Positions 25,055 to 37,452 of a stretch of 64,000 nucleotides of DNA are shown piece by piece. The notes under the pieces were generated by a model, which was not told the DNA's origin, made no database searches, and saw nothing but the letters and a program-made list of their open reading frames with translations. Each line of letters begins with the position of its first letter. The first letter of the stretch is position 1. The stretch spans positions 16,791,826-16,855,825 of the forward strand of contig CM024187.1 in the NCBI GenBank assembly GCA_013433145.1. The letters run 5' to 3'. The position numbers and the translations under genes are program-made. This stretch comes from Ascaris suum. Taxonomy: Eukaryota > Nematoda > Chromadorea > Rhabditida > Ascarididae.

Positions 25055-28000
25055 GAGAAAAACCTTTTTAAATAGAAGAATTTACTTTAAAAATTTGAAT
25101 GAGATTGCTTTAAATAAGACCCCCAAGTCCATATGTTGGGAAATTAGGGCAAAAAAGGAATTGGTTTTTCTGACCTCTTCGTGTAGTCGTGGGGTCAGAT
25201 TTCGGAAAGAATTGATTGCTGATCTGATCGTTAGGTTGACCACAAGATAGCTCAAATACTGCCAAGTTCCACGATTGGACAAAGTTCTAACAAGAATGCG
25301 CCGAAAATCCTGCTTTGGAGAATCGAATCATTTGGAAAGGGATGGGTGCTTTCACTGCTGTATGGTGAGATCGTCTTTGTAAACATTTATGAAGCTGGCA
25401 GATCCATAAATAGGGTTTTTTAACACATGGATGAAGGAAGTTACGTTTCCTGCAACAGTAAAAACGTCCGGTCCGTAACAAGATATTTGCCCACGGGGGG
25501 ATTTTAGAACATGGTTGTTTTATGCTTATCCATGCAACGTCGAAAAAATACACGGCAGCTGACCGTGTGGGAATTTTTCAAAATTGTGCACTTCCCTTGG
25601 CTCTTAACGAAGGCTAAAGCTGTTTGAGCCACGCTCACTGTCTCTCTCGAGTTATGGCAGCAAGCGAGGTCTTCTTGGAGTCTTTTCGATTAGAACCCTC
25701 ACTTTAGTGCGAAATGAAACTGAAATCGAAACACAGAATCCCCAGCATGAATTAAACACTACCTTTTCCACTCCACATATCCGTCTATGTTTGTATTTGG
25801 AAAAAAGGAGAGCTAAGGAATTCTCGAATGAAATATCACTTTCGAATGGACATCATCATATATGGCCTGCTCTACGCATTCATATTTTTATTTGTCTTAC
25901 TGGTTAGCCATATATTATTCTTATTTGCAGAAAAACTTCTCTAAGCCACAAAAATTCCACGAATTCATAGATGGTCTTTTATTCACCCTAAGCGTTTAGC
26001 TTGTTTCCTTCTCGGCTATCAGACAAGATTGTTGTTTTCAACCATTCCGCATATTCAAACAACTGATGCAGCGCAGCAAACTTTCATTAATTGTGCGATG
26101 CAATACTGGAACGGTGAATTATTGCCACTGGTGGGAAGGCAATGAAAGTCGCATTATTCGATTTCGCTAGAAGGCGCCGGGCCATTCATGTCGACATCAT
26201 GTCGCGAATCCAGTTTAAAATGCCGATGTGAACGCCAAAAAAGAGAAGGAAAGCATGCGCATTCTTTCTTTGTTTTGTGTGAGACATAAAAACGGCTCAA
26301 AATGTTACCACCCAATCTCCATTCATCTCACGACATATCTAAATACGAACATTTTTCCTCGAAGCATATTGCTATAATGCTTAACATTGCTGCAGGATTT
26401 TTCAATAAATTGGTAATGGATTCGTTCAGATTCTCGAATCGAGTATTGCGGACACTTAATGAACAATATTTCTTTCCGCTATTGCAGTTTTTTTTCGAAT
26501 TTGATATTCTCGAAATGCATTTGCATTCGATGTGAGGTTTTGCAAAAGTGAATGAAATATTGCATGCGATATTTGCAGAATGCAATGCCACATCTTCCAC
26601 AAAGATTGCTCATGTAGATATACTCAACGCAAAATGCTTCTTTACGGACGAATTATTAGAAGATAATGAGCGAATAAGCATTTACTTTGTGAGAGTGAGC
26701 AATGTAGCGGTGTAGCGACCAATATCAATAGACCGTTCTATCTCGTTTATCATATCTTCAGCTGTAAGAACCAATAATCCTCATGCAACTATGAGTTATT
26801 ATAAACGCTTTTAATGAACCGCTAGATTTTCTTCTAAATACAGCCATAAGTTAGAGGATATCGTTTAATGGATAGATGCAAATAATTGAGATGAACCGAA
26901 TAATTAAAAGATTTTCTTTTACAGCACGATTCATCTCATTCTAAACATTTGTATTTGTATTCATTCGAATGAAACTTGTTCGATAGGAAAGAAAAAGGAT
27001 GAATTTATCAAGCTATAAAGCAATTATACCGTATTGTGAGAGAAAACTTCTTAAGTGCAGCAACGTGGCACATATTTGCGAGGAACATATTCACATACAC
27101 AAAACATGTACTGATAAGCATGGCAATTCTGTATCAGCAGAGAACAACGTATTTATATCAGAATGTTGACCAACATAAAAAGGAGGACGCTATACATGAC
27201 AGTGTGCTACTTTCTTCGTATGCAAGTCATCAGTTGTTCCTTACTCATCAGAATATGCGTCCAGCTAAATATTAAACGGACCATCTCGAGGCTGCAGACA
27301 TTTTTGGAGCAGTTCGGTATTCCGTTGATTCCTGCATATATGCTCGTGCGGTCGAACGACCAGTGATGCTAACTATCACGCGCAACGTTCGAGTAGGACA
27401 TCATTCCTAGGCCATCGCCTCGACAGAAGCTGCTGCTGCGCAACACTGACCATAAGCGAACTGAAACATATGCGGTAGTCATATGCTTTACGTGATCACA
27501 TGATTCTTTGAGGAAGCGAACTGGTCAAGCGTACTTCAAATCTGAAAACTGTTACTTTAATAGTTTTCCTCTGTGGATGAACCGATTTAAATCCCGCAGG
27601 CATGTGACGACTGAAATGACACATAAATTCCTACTAATCAGCTAAGACAACACATGAACGTGTTCCACTTGCTCGACCTCAAACAATTCAACGATCCACC
27701 ACTATGCCTAAACCACTTTACATCAATATGTTTCAGGTTCACGAATGACAGGAGTTGAAAATTTGTGGAAGAGGAATTGGCGCGATGCTCGCTTTCGCAG
27801 TTCCACCCATCGGACCATTTAATTTCATGCACTTTTGACAATTAATAAAACTACACAAAAATACATTTATATTTCAAATATTTATAGGCCAACTTATCAT
27901 GCACAATCTTCAGGAAATAAATCGCGGTCAAATGACAGGCAGGTAAACAATAGAGGTGAAAATTTCAGAAATTTCAGAAAAGATGCACATCAAAAAACAA

Positions 28001-28344
28001 AATGCTTGGTTTGTTTGCGGTGAAACTAGCCAGACATCAAATTGCATCATTTTGGCGTCTACCAAAATAAGATCTCCCCTGACGATTTGTTTACTCAAAA
28101 TCCAATTTTGCTGTCCAAAAAACCCCTGGAAGCTCGCCAAAGAGTTAAAAGTGGGCGTATACCTGGGCGCAATTTCAACCGGATCTACCACTCGCTAATT
28201 TCACCGGACCCGGGTCCTCAACTGTTTGAAAGGGAGACATGCATGCGTAAACAGCTGACGTCACCATCAGCATTGCAGATGCGAGTTTGCCGGAGCGTAC
28301 AAAAATGCCTTTAAAAGAAGTACAATATTCAGCGCTCTCCGGGA

Positions 28345-28575
28345 ATGACTAATAGAAAACTGGTTTTTATGTGCTCATTACGATGGCCGTTTCTCGCATC
28401 TCTGTTTGCGTTTTCACCTGTCTGTCCGGTAATTTCAGTTCAAAAATCACTGCAGTTACATTTGGGCAGCTTGGTCCCTTATACACCACACAGTGACCTC
28501 CTATACCACCAGTATCAAAGTCGATTCTTCGAAACGAGCTTTAGCGGCTTAAGAGCACCAAAAAAATTTTCATGA
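28345..28575 (+). CDS. Candidate small ORF with signal-like N-terminus
   Basis: ATG at 28345, 76 codons. The start contains a hydrophobic core (LVFMCSLRWPFLASLFAF) and the rest reads SLQLHLGSLVPYTPHSDLLY, then HQYQSRFFETSF. There are no recognised motifs and no convincing splice site. Included because the composition is less T-rich than that of neighbouring frames. Confidence 0.13.
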   Translation: MTNRKLVFMCSLRWPFLASLFAFSPVCPVISVQKSLQLHLGSLVPYTPHSDLLYHQYQSRFFETSFSGLRAPKKFS

Positions 28576-29406
28576 TTTCTGAAACCGTCGATTTCTCGTT
28601 TCACACCACTCGTGCTACGAAAGTGCGACTTTCACCAAAGTCGACTGAATCATTTAAAATAATTGTGAAACTTATCGCTTTGGTAAAAGAAACTGCAAAG
28701 ATGCATATGTTGCCACTCTTCCGACATACTTTTCTACTTGTTTCTTCATATATTTGCTTTCATATGAAATCCTTTTTATGGAAGTTTACAAACCTGTGTT
28801 TGCAGGTTGCATTATGACGAGTAGGTGAAATATGTGTGCATGTGCGTGTCTGTCTGTTTGTCTGGCAGTTCTAATTAGGCAAACACTAGCATCAAGGTTC
28901 TGGAATAGGTACAGTTTATAACAGCAGTTCTCAAACTTTCTTCCTTCCTCAACACTTCCAGAATCAAAATTTGTTTGCACCGCAGTGAATTTGTTACTGA
29001 TAAGAAGTACACTGAAAACAAAAACGACTCCTAGCGGCACTTGCTTTGTAAAATAAAACAGAAATCTTCATAATGTGATCAGCGAGCATCCAGAACGCAT
29101 AATGCAATACATCTTTCGGAGAAAATGCCATCCTTTGCTGTCACGTGCTTTGGGAATCAATGATCTACACCACAACTTACTCCGTCGACTTCTAAAGCAA
29201 CTGCTGAAACTCAGAAACGCCCAGAAATTTGCACGCATTTTGTGATTAGCCGGAAGGCTTTTTTCACCGATTAGACTTGCATTTTGCAAGCGATTCGTTT
29301 GGAAAAACGAATCCTTTACGGGCGATTCGCAATGAGCCCTCTGCCGAATGAAGATTTTTATGCACTGTCGCACTATTTAATGAGCCCTCAAAATCCGAAT
29401 GTTTTG

Positions 29407-29449
29407 ATTGGGGAGGGGGGAGGGGGCGTGGGAAGGATGGGGGAGGAGG
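29407..29449 (+). repeat. G-rich patch
   Basis: GGGGAGGGGGGAGGGGGCG, then GGGAAGGATGGGGGAGGAGGG. It is purine-rich and quadruplex-capable, without a single long run. Confidence 0.8.
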
Positions 29450-29764
29450 GACTCAAAATTGGGTGTCAAGCCAGCTATTGTGGCACGCTTCCTTATTTCT
29501 TGTTTTTTTTTCTGTATATCATATGCAGCAAAGGGTTTTTTTTCAATAGTGAATAAACGATTTTTTTCAGCAGCCACGCAAATGGATTCTAAAATCTATA
29601 TTTAAAAGTGTTAAGCCAAACTGGGCTTTAAACTGATTGGAAATGCGCCAACGGCCCTTCGCCTACTTCATCTTCAAGGGTATAGTTGGTTCCTTTAGGA
29701 AATCAACTTGGCAAATGCTTTTCCAGTGTCCACACAAATGCGCATACGCATTCGCATTCGCGTA

Positions 29765-29780
29765 TGTGTGTGTGTGTGTG
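29765..29780 (+). repeat. Short (TG)n tract with flanking CATACGC/GCGTATG arms
   Basis: Eight TG units follow an interrupted palindrome (CATACGC, a CATTCG-type repeat, GCGTATG) at about 29742-29766. Confidence 0.8.
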
Positions 29781-32268
29781 CATATGGATGCGTGTACATA
29801 TCCGTATGTATGAGTGTACTTGCCTCTTTGTAATGTCTCTATATCAACATTTGTCTCCTTTAAGGCAAATACGCATAAGATGCATTTCTTGTGCAAAATT
29901 GTTCGATGCTTTCCGATAAAATTGCACACTCGTTATTAAAATAAGCCTCCTTATCTATTTGACAAAATGGCGTTCCACCTTTAATAGGAACTCCTTCAAC
30001 ATTATAAACGATAGAACCTCCCTTTCGACTATAAACTCTTTCTTGGGAATAAGATCTCACCTAGAACAGGTCTTCAATGAGCAGCTCCCCAAGTGCCTAT
30101 TTAAAAGTTCTGCAGGAGACACGAGCCCACTCGAAAACACGACATTTCCTGAGGACACCAAAAACGGAAGTCTTGGGGCTTCCACTTGAAAGAAATATGA
30201 TAAACGATGGAAGTCTGCGTACATATAAGCGTATTATGTTAATGTTCGTTCTGAAAAATTGCATTGGGTGCCGCACACTTAAGGAAGTGAGTTTGCGCTT
30301 GTTTTCCCGATGAAGCGAGCCAACATGGCTGCAGCTCATTTCATTTTCATCTTCTTCAGCGATGAATCGCACCAAATGCTTGATGGAGTCGTCCAGTGTT
30401 GGGTCGTTTGTGGCAGTTAGGAGGCTGCTCTCCTTCGAAGTTACGATAATGCTTCGGGACTGTCGCCCATAATCTGTGTTCCGTAACGTAAAGACCTTGC
30501 ATAGCTCCCCAGCTCTCTATTAACAACAAGCGAAGGCCATACATAGTTGCTATTTCAGCTTTAAAATAAGAGCAATAGCATTCACATCAAACTAGTTGCA
30601 TTTAAAGCAAAAGGATTTTGATTAAATTCATTCACTGTACGTAAATTTGGATGCCTTTCTACAGATTAGAGACATGCTCCTTAAGCGATAAGAAAAGATT
30701 TAGAGTGCAAAAAATAATTTGTATTCTAAAGGTATCTAAAAACCGTTCTTGAACTCGATTTCGCTGGTGGAAAAATTTGAAGATGCTCTTTCGTTGTCGA
30801 GCATTAACGAGTCAGCTCCTAGCGAAATAACGATAAAAATGAAAAGTGGCGATGACTCCCTGCGACAAGCTTCTGACGCTCACGAACTCAACCTATACTG
30901 TATCAACAAACTTGCTACGCCCAAGAATACATAGCTGAGCCAAAAGATTACCTAAATGACGAGTTAACGGCTCTAACCTAAATTAACTGTACCAACAAAA
31001 AATACTCGTTAAAAGCTCTTTTCATATTCAGCCTAGGTCGTAATCCAATTGAGCAGGAGCTGGAGGCACTGAAACCGTGAACTAGTCATACCATATCTTA
31101 TAAAGCTCATATATTGGCTACGATTTATGAATGAGCTGAGGTACAAAAATTAATTATAACTCGACTTGTCATGATTCATGCTTCTGAGGCACCAGTCACA
31201 TCCCTAGTTGCACTTCAATGGATTCACTGCTTAGTCGTACCTCACACGGTAAAGAACTGCACATGAATTTAGCGTGGCTTACTTATGATTCTAATAAGTT
31301 AATCATGGGCTTATGAGATGAAGTGCAAAATAAAAGGGACAAGTTTCACCAGGATGCGAGAGGTCGTAACCTCATGTGCAGGTGAAGGGTAAACGTTGCG
31401 GGAGTCAAGCAAGAAGATGACTCTAATCGAGGTGCCCATAAACTATTAAAAGCCGAAATCTTGTTGAAAGCCGAAACCTACAAAGCAAAAGCTTTTCTTT
31501 CCACCATGCTGTGTTGAAAGTCACGTACGCAGCAATCTGGCCATTGGTAATATAAGCCAAACTATATGTGATTTGAGCATAAGACATGCCTCAATTCATT
31601 GCCCTTTGAGTGCAAGGTGCAAGCAGGAATTAAAAATGAAAAGGTGATTCATGGCTGTACCCTTCTAAAACATGCGAAGCTTGATTTGATTTGCTATTTA
31701 ACCATTATGCATCGCTGAATGAAGAAACCAGGGGACACTTTTACTAAAACTGGTAAGTTATAAGAAATAATGTCGAGCGAGTTGCAATTCTCTGATAAGA
31801 ATCGAGGGTACTTCTTTATTACTTAATTCATTATCACTTCGGCTTACTTCCGAACTTCATCACCAGAAGTTGTTTCTGTTTGGCCTAGGAGTTGAAAAGA
31901 AAATTGCCAGGAGACCATACATAGGCGCCCCCTCTCATGCTCCTAACTGGATTGGCCTACGGGCGAATGGTTTTCAAGAAATGAGTTAAGAGGTCAGAGG
32001 CAGTCAGGTAGCAAGCGAATCAAAGAAGCAATAGGACATTTCAGAAAATTCAACGAAATTTATTTCGAAGCATGAACTCGTATTATGACAAAAATAAACC
32101 TCAAGTGAAGAGAGGAGACGGTTCTTATTTGCCATGACGTTGCTCTGAGCCATTCCAAATACTGCAGGATGACGCAAACTCTTCTCGAATTTGGCATTTT
32201 TTGCGGAACTTTTATTGAAGCAATTAAATCTTTTGAGGATTACACAATAAAAGATCGCAACTAGTCGT

Positions 32269-32466
32269 CTACAAGACTTTGGCCAGGACTAAGACCTTCA
32301 AAAAACTTGGCTTCGACTCCGGCCATACAGAAATTCGATTCCATCTTTGAAGGGTGGTCATACTGTAGAGCCGCTCAGGGCTGTATGTACAAGGAAAGGT
32401 AACCTTTCTGACATCGAGGAATGTCCAGAAACCCGGACGTAGCATTATTTCTTCATGGTGTCGCAT
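32269..32466 (-). CDS. Protein-like minus-strand segment, unknown
   Basis: It reads MLRPGFWTFLDVRKVTFP, CTYSPERLYSMTTLQRWNRI and SVWPESKPSFLKVLVLAKVL before a stop. Mixed third positions and Trp/Arg content look coding-like, and the frame is open for 13 further codons upstream of the ATG. A possible donor AAG|GTTACC lies inside. It may be a fossil of a repeat rather than a gene. A second weak minus frame with an AFRKKSASIASEANTGSSTR segment lies at 32901-32701. Confidence 0.15.
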   Translation of the reverse strand: MRHHEEIMLRPGFWTFLDVRKVTFPCTYSPERLYSMTTLQRWNRISVWPESKPSFLKVLVLAKVL

Positions 32467-34299
32467 ATCCTCGCCTCCAGTGTCTTTCCATTACTCATTT
32501 CAATTGAAATTGAAACACTTGCATGTAAACGCAGTGCGCATAAAAAATTTTGATATTACTTCATGCTCAGAGATGGTAAAGAAGTAACGCGATTGGTGAT
32601 CAAATTTTTCACGATGGAAAAGTTAGGCAGATTGTGATTTATAGACGACTAATAAAAAATAAATGCAAATGCCAATAATATTCATCGGCAGCCAACTAAT
32701 TCAGGCAATAGCGTCGTCCCACTGAAGCCGAGTTGACGAGCCTGTATTTGCTTCCGACGCAATACTAGCACTCTTCTTTCTGAACGCAGAGCATTTGGTC
32801 GGAAATATCATACATAGTGCATCAGAACTGCGCCAGATGATAGTGAGCGAAAACCTGAATTCGTTTGGGTAGCAAGGAAACGCATCTGCGCAGATATCCA
32901 TAACACGAATGATGAGGAGAAATCGACTTGAGAACGCGGTGGGGGAAGTAGTTGGTCCAGAGAATCAGAAATGGCTATGACGCAATATTTAAGATCCAAC
33001 GCTTAGAAATTCTGATGGAAAATGAAGAGCGACATATTCCTATCATATTTCAAAACTTCCACTTCGATTGCGAATAAGAATTCAAAGGGGCTACGTTCAA
33101 ATACGACAAAATTGAGGGTAAAAGTCCTCATACCCGGTTTATACCCATCCTTTCCATAAACACAGATATGATGACAGATGCTGGTCTTGTAATTTTTTTA
33201 AACGATCACTTGCAAAGTAAATGAGAAAATAACGATGAACAGTGACAGTGAATTTGGCGAATTTTGTAGAAATCCTTAGGCCATGTGTTTTGACGAGTTT
33301 TTATACTAAATTCAGAACACATACAGTTCTAGTATGTGTTTTTGTTTGCACATTAAGCAATTTTAAGAAAACCTGGCAACGAAGAATCTCTCAAGGATAA
33401 TCTCTGATCCGAAAAAGCTTGGATTTTACAATTTGGCTAGGTTTATTACCTTGCACGAAAACGTTTCATATTTTTTAGTAATTCCCGTGTACTCCGAATG
33501 ACGATAGCATCACTCAAATTACACTAGCAATTCCATCAGCAAGTGCTTTTGCATTTGCTGATCTTGAAATCTCATTATTCAGAATATAAACGACAACCTA
33601 GGTACGCCCATTATGTGCACGATTGCTTTGTATCATTCAGTTTTGAAGAGAAGCGGCACGCAGATAAATTACTCTTGCCAGGTAACCAATAAGATGATAT
33701 GGAGAGACAGCGCCATCGGATTTAACATGTGCATCCAGTAAACAAACCAGCTGACGTCAACGACGTGTGACCTAAATGACAGTAACGAACTTGTGCTGAG
33801 TATTAACTGCAAATACAAATTTCACAGGACGAATCATTTGTTGGAGTTGAATGGAGCGTGCGGAACTCTACTAGGCCTACTAAGCTAACGAAAGGTAAAT
33901 TTCAATTGGTTACTTCTCCTATTTCCTATCGGATTTCATGAAAAACTTCGCCTGGACGCATGTAACCTGCACGACCGCCACTTAAAAAAGGAGCACATAA
34001 ACACTACTATGCTGTAATCTAGCAATGCTAAAAGGCTATCTCACACCGATAATCAATAGTGCTCCCAACCTGTCCTCTCAAAATATGAGGTTTCGATTTC
34101 AAACTCACCTACCACTCAGACGCCACCCGTCCAATTGATACGTAAAACGGGAGCTTATATATGAACAGCTTTTCCAGTTTCTGTAGTGTTCTGTAAGGAA
34201 GGAAACCTCCTCAGCGAAGTGTTTTCGAGCCCAGACCGATCTAAAAACGGGTAGATGTAAAGCTGCTTGTAGGTTAAGAAATAAGTAAAGTTTACTTAC

Positions 34300-34377
34300 C
34301 TGAAGCATGCGTCGACTCAAAGCGGTTGAACGACATTCAGACAATGACTGAGGAACAATTCTTTGCTTCAAGGACAT
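34300..34377 (-). CDS. Candidate first coding exon with a mitochondrial-presequence-like start
   Basis: On the minus strand the ATG at 34377 opens 26 codons (MSLKQRIVPQSLSECRSTAL, then SRRMLQ) and meets a textbook CAG|GTAAGTAAAC donor (34299). The segment has Arg/Lys and Ser but no acidic residue except one Glu, as in mitochondrial targeting presequences. Downstream several acceptors compete (for example TTCCTTACAG and CCCGTTTTTAG), and a second donor GGTAG|GTGAGT occurs near 34107, so at least one more exon is likely. The correct second exon is not settled. Confidence 0.35.
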
Positions 34378-34556
34378 TGCTGTCAAGCTTATTGTGCGGA
34401 AATCGGTCTCCCTGCGGCATTTTCAATTCGCGGCGTTCGAAACACGGAGAGAGCAAATTTGCTATGCAGAATCCGCCCCCTTGGGTTATTTAATATAACA
34501 AGTTCTATTTAGATTGGACAAATTCTACGATATAAAATTCTTAGTACGAGTTTGTT

Positions 34557-34720
34557 CTCTTATAAAACGACTGCTCGGGTGCAGCCCAAAAGTGAACTCT
34601 TCATTTTGGGACTAGTATGACCATTTGGGATCTGTCAGATTACGTGTTTTTAGTCATTATCATACTGACTTTTCTCCGATCTTTATATGCGAAAGCATGT
34701 CTCTGTCAGCCCTTGTAGTG
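34557..34720 (+). promoter_or_regulatory. Possible TATA-driven start opposite the 34377 minus-strand exon
   Basis: CTTATAAAACGACTG at about 34559-34573 is followed some 45 bases later by the ATG at 34617. That ATG opens 34 codons with a hydrophobic run (YVFLVIIILTFLRSLYA) before a stop. A GC-box-like CCGCCCCC lies near 34471-34478, between this start and the minus-strand start at 34377. Together they suggest a short bidirectional promoter of about 240 bases. This is an inference from motif spacing only. Confidence 0.2.
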
Positions 34721-35073
34721 CGTCATGCCTGTTCTTCCAGACCATGTGCACGTCCAAGTGTTTATACATGCATGGCCAAATTGACCAAAACGAGCAACAT
34801 TTCGCTTGAAAAGTATGCAGATAAGATAGCGAAGACTCGTTGTGTTGCGAAAATTGGCCTCGTCGTAATGACGTAGTGCTGCCGCTATTCAACGTCAATC
34901 AGTACGAAACGCCAGCTCAGCGTTATCTTCGGGCAGAGAACCTTGTAACTCTAGAACTCATGAAACTTCCCTCCCTCAACTTTCCTACGTCTTGCAACCA
35001 TCTATGCAGTATTGGACCATAAACCTGAGGTTGCTTATCAGTATGCTGATGTTCCGCTTGTTCCTCTGAAGAT
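34697..35073 (+). pseudogene. Protein-like stretch spread over three frames, unknown family
   Basis: Three overlapping frames each read like protein. The first (from the ATG at 34697) is MSLSALVVRHACSSRPCARP...YADKIAKTRCVAKIGL. The second (about 34850-34980) includes VLPLFNVNQYETPAQRYL and AENLVTLELMK. The third includes FLRLATIYAVLDHKPEVAYQ and YADVPLVPLKIYK and stops at 35071-35073, next to an AATAAA at 35073-35078. Either this is a frameshifted gene copy, or the last piece is a real terminal exon spliced at CTATGCAG. I cannot name the protein. Confidence 0.22.
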
Positions 35074-35576
35074 CTACAAATAAAATACAAGTAAATTTAT
35101 TGCACTGAAATAGATACACTTAAAGTATGCGCCTTATTTACATTTAAGTTACCCAAATTCACAGCATAAAAAACACGTCGAAAGAAAGGCGCAAGAAAGA
35201 AAATGAATTTGTATCATAAGAACGAGAGTCGATTCGAAAATGTCGCAGAAACGAAACAATGACTGCTGGTTTTTCGCTCGCTGCTTCTTGAGTCACACTT
35301 AGCTCGGTGGCTGCAATACCGCCACGAAAACGTCAAACCAAACGAAGAGCTTTTACATTTAAAAGCTGAGTCAGTCCTGATGACAGAGAAAATTGCGGCT
35401 TTTGCGCTCGGTAAGCAAAAAGATTGAACATACTATTGTGATTGACAATGCAGTTCTTCCTGAGGTGGAGCTCGCTCCAGCTCTGTCTCTACAAGGTTTA
35501 AGACAGCGTTCGCAGCGAAGATCCTCCACATAGACGCCAACCACCACAACTACGAAACGCCGAGGACTCGAAAGCT

Positions 35577-35889
35577 TTATGAGTGCACACTTCCGCTTGA
35601 ACTTCTCGTTAAATCCTCAGCAACGTAAAGGGAACTTTGTTCCCGAATTCCCGCCAGTATAAGGCCTTTGCTACGATAATTCCGAAAGGAATTTCGAATC
35701 GATGTTTTTAGCAACTGGCGATCTGCCTGCTCGGTGCTTTCCCAATCGGCAATTTGCCCGACTGTCATAGGTGTCACGCTAATGCAAAGTAAGGTAGGGC
35801 TCACGTCAAAATCTCTCTGCGTGCGTTTATCAGTAAGTCTGATAGATTGTAGAGAAGAGTAATCGGCATTGCTGCAGCGCTTAAAAATG
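35577..35889 (-). CDS. Candidate terminal exon on the minus strand, unknown
   Basis: After TTTTGCATTTTTAAG (minus strand) about 100 codons stay open. They read RCSNADYSSLQSIRLTDKRT, then QRDFDVSPTLLCISVTPMTV, and later YVAEDLTRSSSGSVHS before the stop at 35577-35579. Composition is balanced and charged, with mixed third positions, unlike the T-rich spurious frames around it. No domain is recognised. It could be a last exon or a fossil. Confidence 0.3.
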
Positions 35890-36347
35890 CAAAACTTGCA
35901 ACATCCGACAAAGCCGTGTAGCAAATTCATTAAAGCATGATTTATTCTCCTCCTACGGCCGCATATAACTCATCATCCATTAAGGTGTGACTCTTTTTTG
36001 TTCTTTGTGACGGTTCACTGCAATCAGCAGAACTTTTTTGTCGGTAATTAAAGATATTCACACAGCAAACCAAAGCAATGCAAAAAAATGTCGTAAAGAC
36101 GATTGTTTCACTGGCGAAAAGGCCTTCGATCTGTTGAGAGTTTCAGCTGTAAACAAACTCAACAACAATATTTCGCAGTGCTTTTCTGCGAACCATTAAA
36201 ACGCTGGCAGTTACCTTTAAAAAACACTTAAAAATGCCACCGATATATAAAACAGAACTCGCCAATGACCTCACACGAAGAATATAGTGACGGCAGAAAC
36301 GGTGAACAAAACAGCGAAAATATCAGAAAGCGAGGGCGGATATGCCT

Positions 36348-36557
36348 TCAGATCGTGCTACAGACGACGTATAAGGGAGCAGGCGATGAAGTGAAGCATA
36401 ACGGAAATTTGCAGTGATACAGGGCGTAACGACAGACTGACAAATTTAGGATTTCAACTGGCTGCCCTCTCTCGTGCAGACAATGTAGAGATGCCAAAAT
36501 ATTTTTTCCGAACATACAAAAACAAACGAATAGTAGTGACAAATCTAAAAAACGCAC
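36348..36557 (-). CDS. Candidate small secreted Cys-containing ORF
   Basis: Minus-strand ATG at 36557, 69 codons. A clear hydrophobic signal-like start (MRFLDLSLLFVCFCMFG) is followed by LHCLHERGQPVEILNLSVC and LYHC. The spacing loosely recalls the start of the Ly6/ET-type domains seen elsewhere in this window, but the DLCN block is absent and no clear donor follows. It may be a chance frame. Confidence 0.18.
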   Translation of the reverse strand: MRFLDLSLLFVCFCMFGKNILASLHCLHERGQPVEILNLSVCRYALYHCKFPLCFTSSPAPLYVVCSTI

Positions 36558-37376
36558 AAAAACGAACAGAAATTTGTGTTAAGGTTTAGAGCGTGAGTCA
36601 CAGTCGGGGCGAATGTGTGCTTGGACAGTTAAATTCCCGTTTGGGAAACTCTTTTAAAGCATGAACTGTCTATATGAATGAAATTTCACGGCTATCGCCC
36701 AAACGAATAACGGATTGAAACATTTCATAGAGACGCAAATAGATAGAACTCACACATTAGGTGTTAGCCGTCAAGTTGCTTGTGCGTTCTGATCGAATAA
36801 GCGAAACGCCGTCATTGAATAAGCTTTAAAAAATTTCTAACGAATCAATGTTGGCACTCCGTCGAAGCGTTCGTAACGGCTCTCACTGTAAATTCGGCGA
36901 AGAACGAGCAAGCAAACGTTTCGTAAAGCATTTTCAGTTCTATAATAGGAGACAATAAACAATGACAGGTTGTTAAACAGAGGAAGATTGGGAAGAAGGA
37001 GCCCTCAGATCAAATTCTTGTCATTTTTTTAAATTCCTAGCGAAATCTTGAGAAAAACCTTTTCATCAAAAAGTGCAGTAACTTTTTACTAAACCTAGAT
37101 CCTCTTGTTTTTTCCCAAATCGGAAAATTCCCTTTCATGAAAGCCCTCTCCATCTGAGCCTGGACAGGACTGAACAACTAATCAATAACCTTTTGGAAAG
37201 TTTCAATAGATGCGTAAGCATGCGATTGGATAGACAGGCGCCTTCAGGAGGACTTGATAAATATGCTCGATTTCTGGACTACTTAAGGATAATCTCTACC
37301 TCCTTCACGTGCTAAGAGCTTCAGGTGGTACCGCCGGATGGCAAGTGCTGTCAGGCGCAAGTAGAATTATGAGTTA

Positions 37377-37452
37377 CTAAATGAATTTCCTAGTTACTTC
37401 CCTAGTGAGTTATTTTCCCTAGTGAGTTACTCGTTTGCCTAAATGAATTTCC
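37377..37452 (+). repeat. Nested short direct repeats
   Basis: CTAAATGAATTTCC occurs at 37377-37390 and again at 37439-37452. Between them TTCCCTAGTGAGTTA occurs twice, at 37398-37412 and 37415-37429. All four copies are exact, so the duplication is probably recent. Confidence 0.85.

Larger units (their letters stand above)
21625..34299. other. Gene-poor stretch
   Basis: Apart from the candidate exons listed separately (23004, 24889, 28345, 32269) I see only weak items. A segment at 28042-28314 is open and protein-like on both strands. 30749-30934 reads SINESAPSEITIKMKSGDDS without a usable ATG. 30097-30480 has minus-strand protein-like text (IKHLVRFIAEEDENEMSC) that may be transposase debris. 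None is supported well enough to call. Confidence 0.45.

Noticed and set aside
35145..35170. TTTAAGTTACCCAAATTC, resembling the nematode SL1 leader
   Set aside because: Several mismatches to the highly conserved 22-base leader, no donor or Sm site context seen; likely chance.
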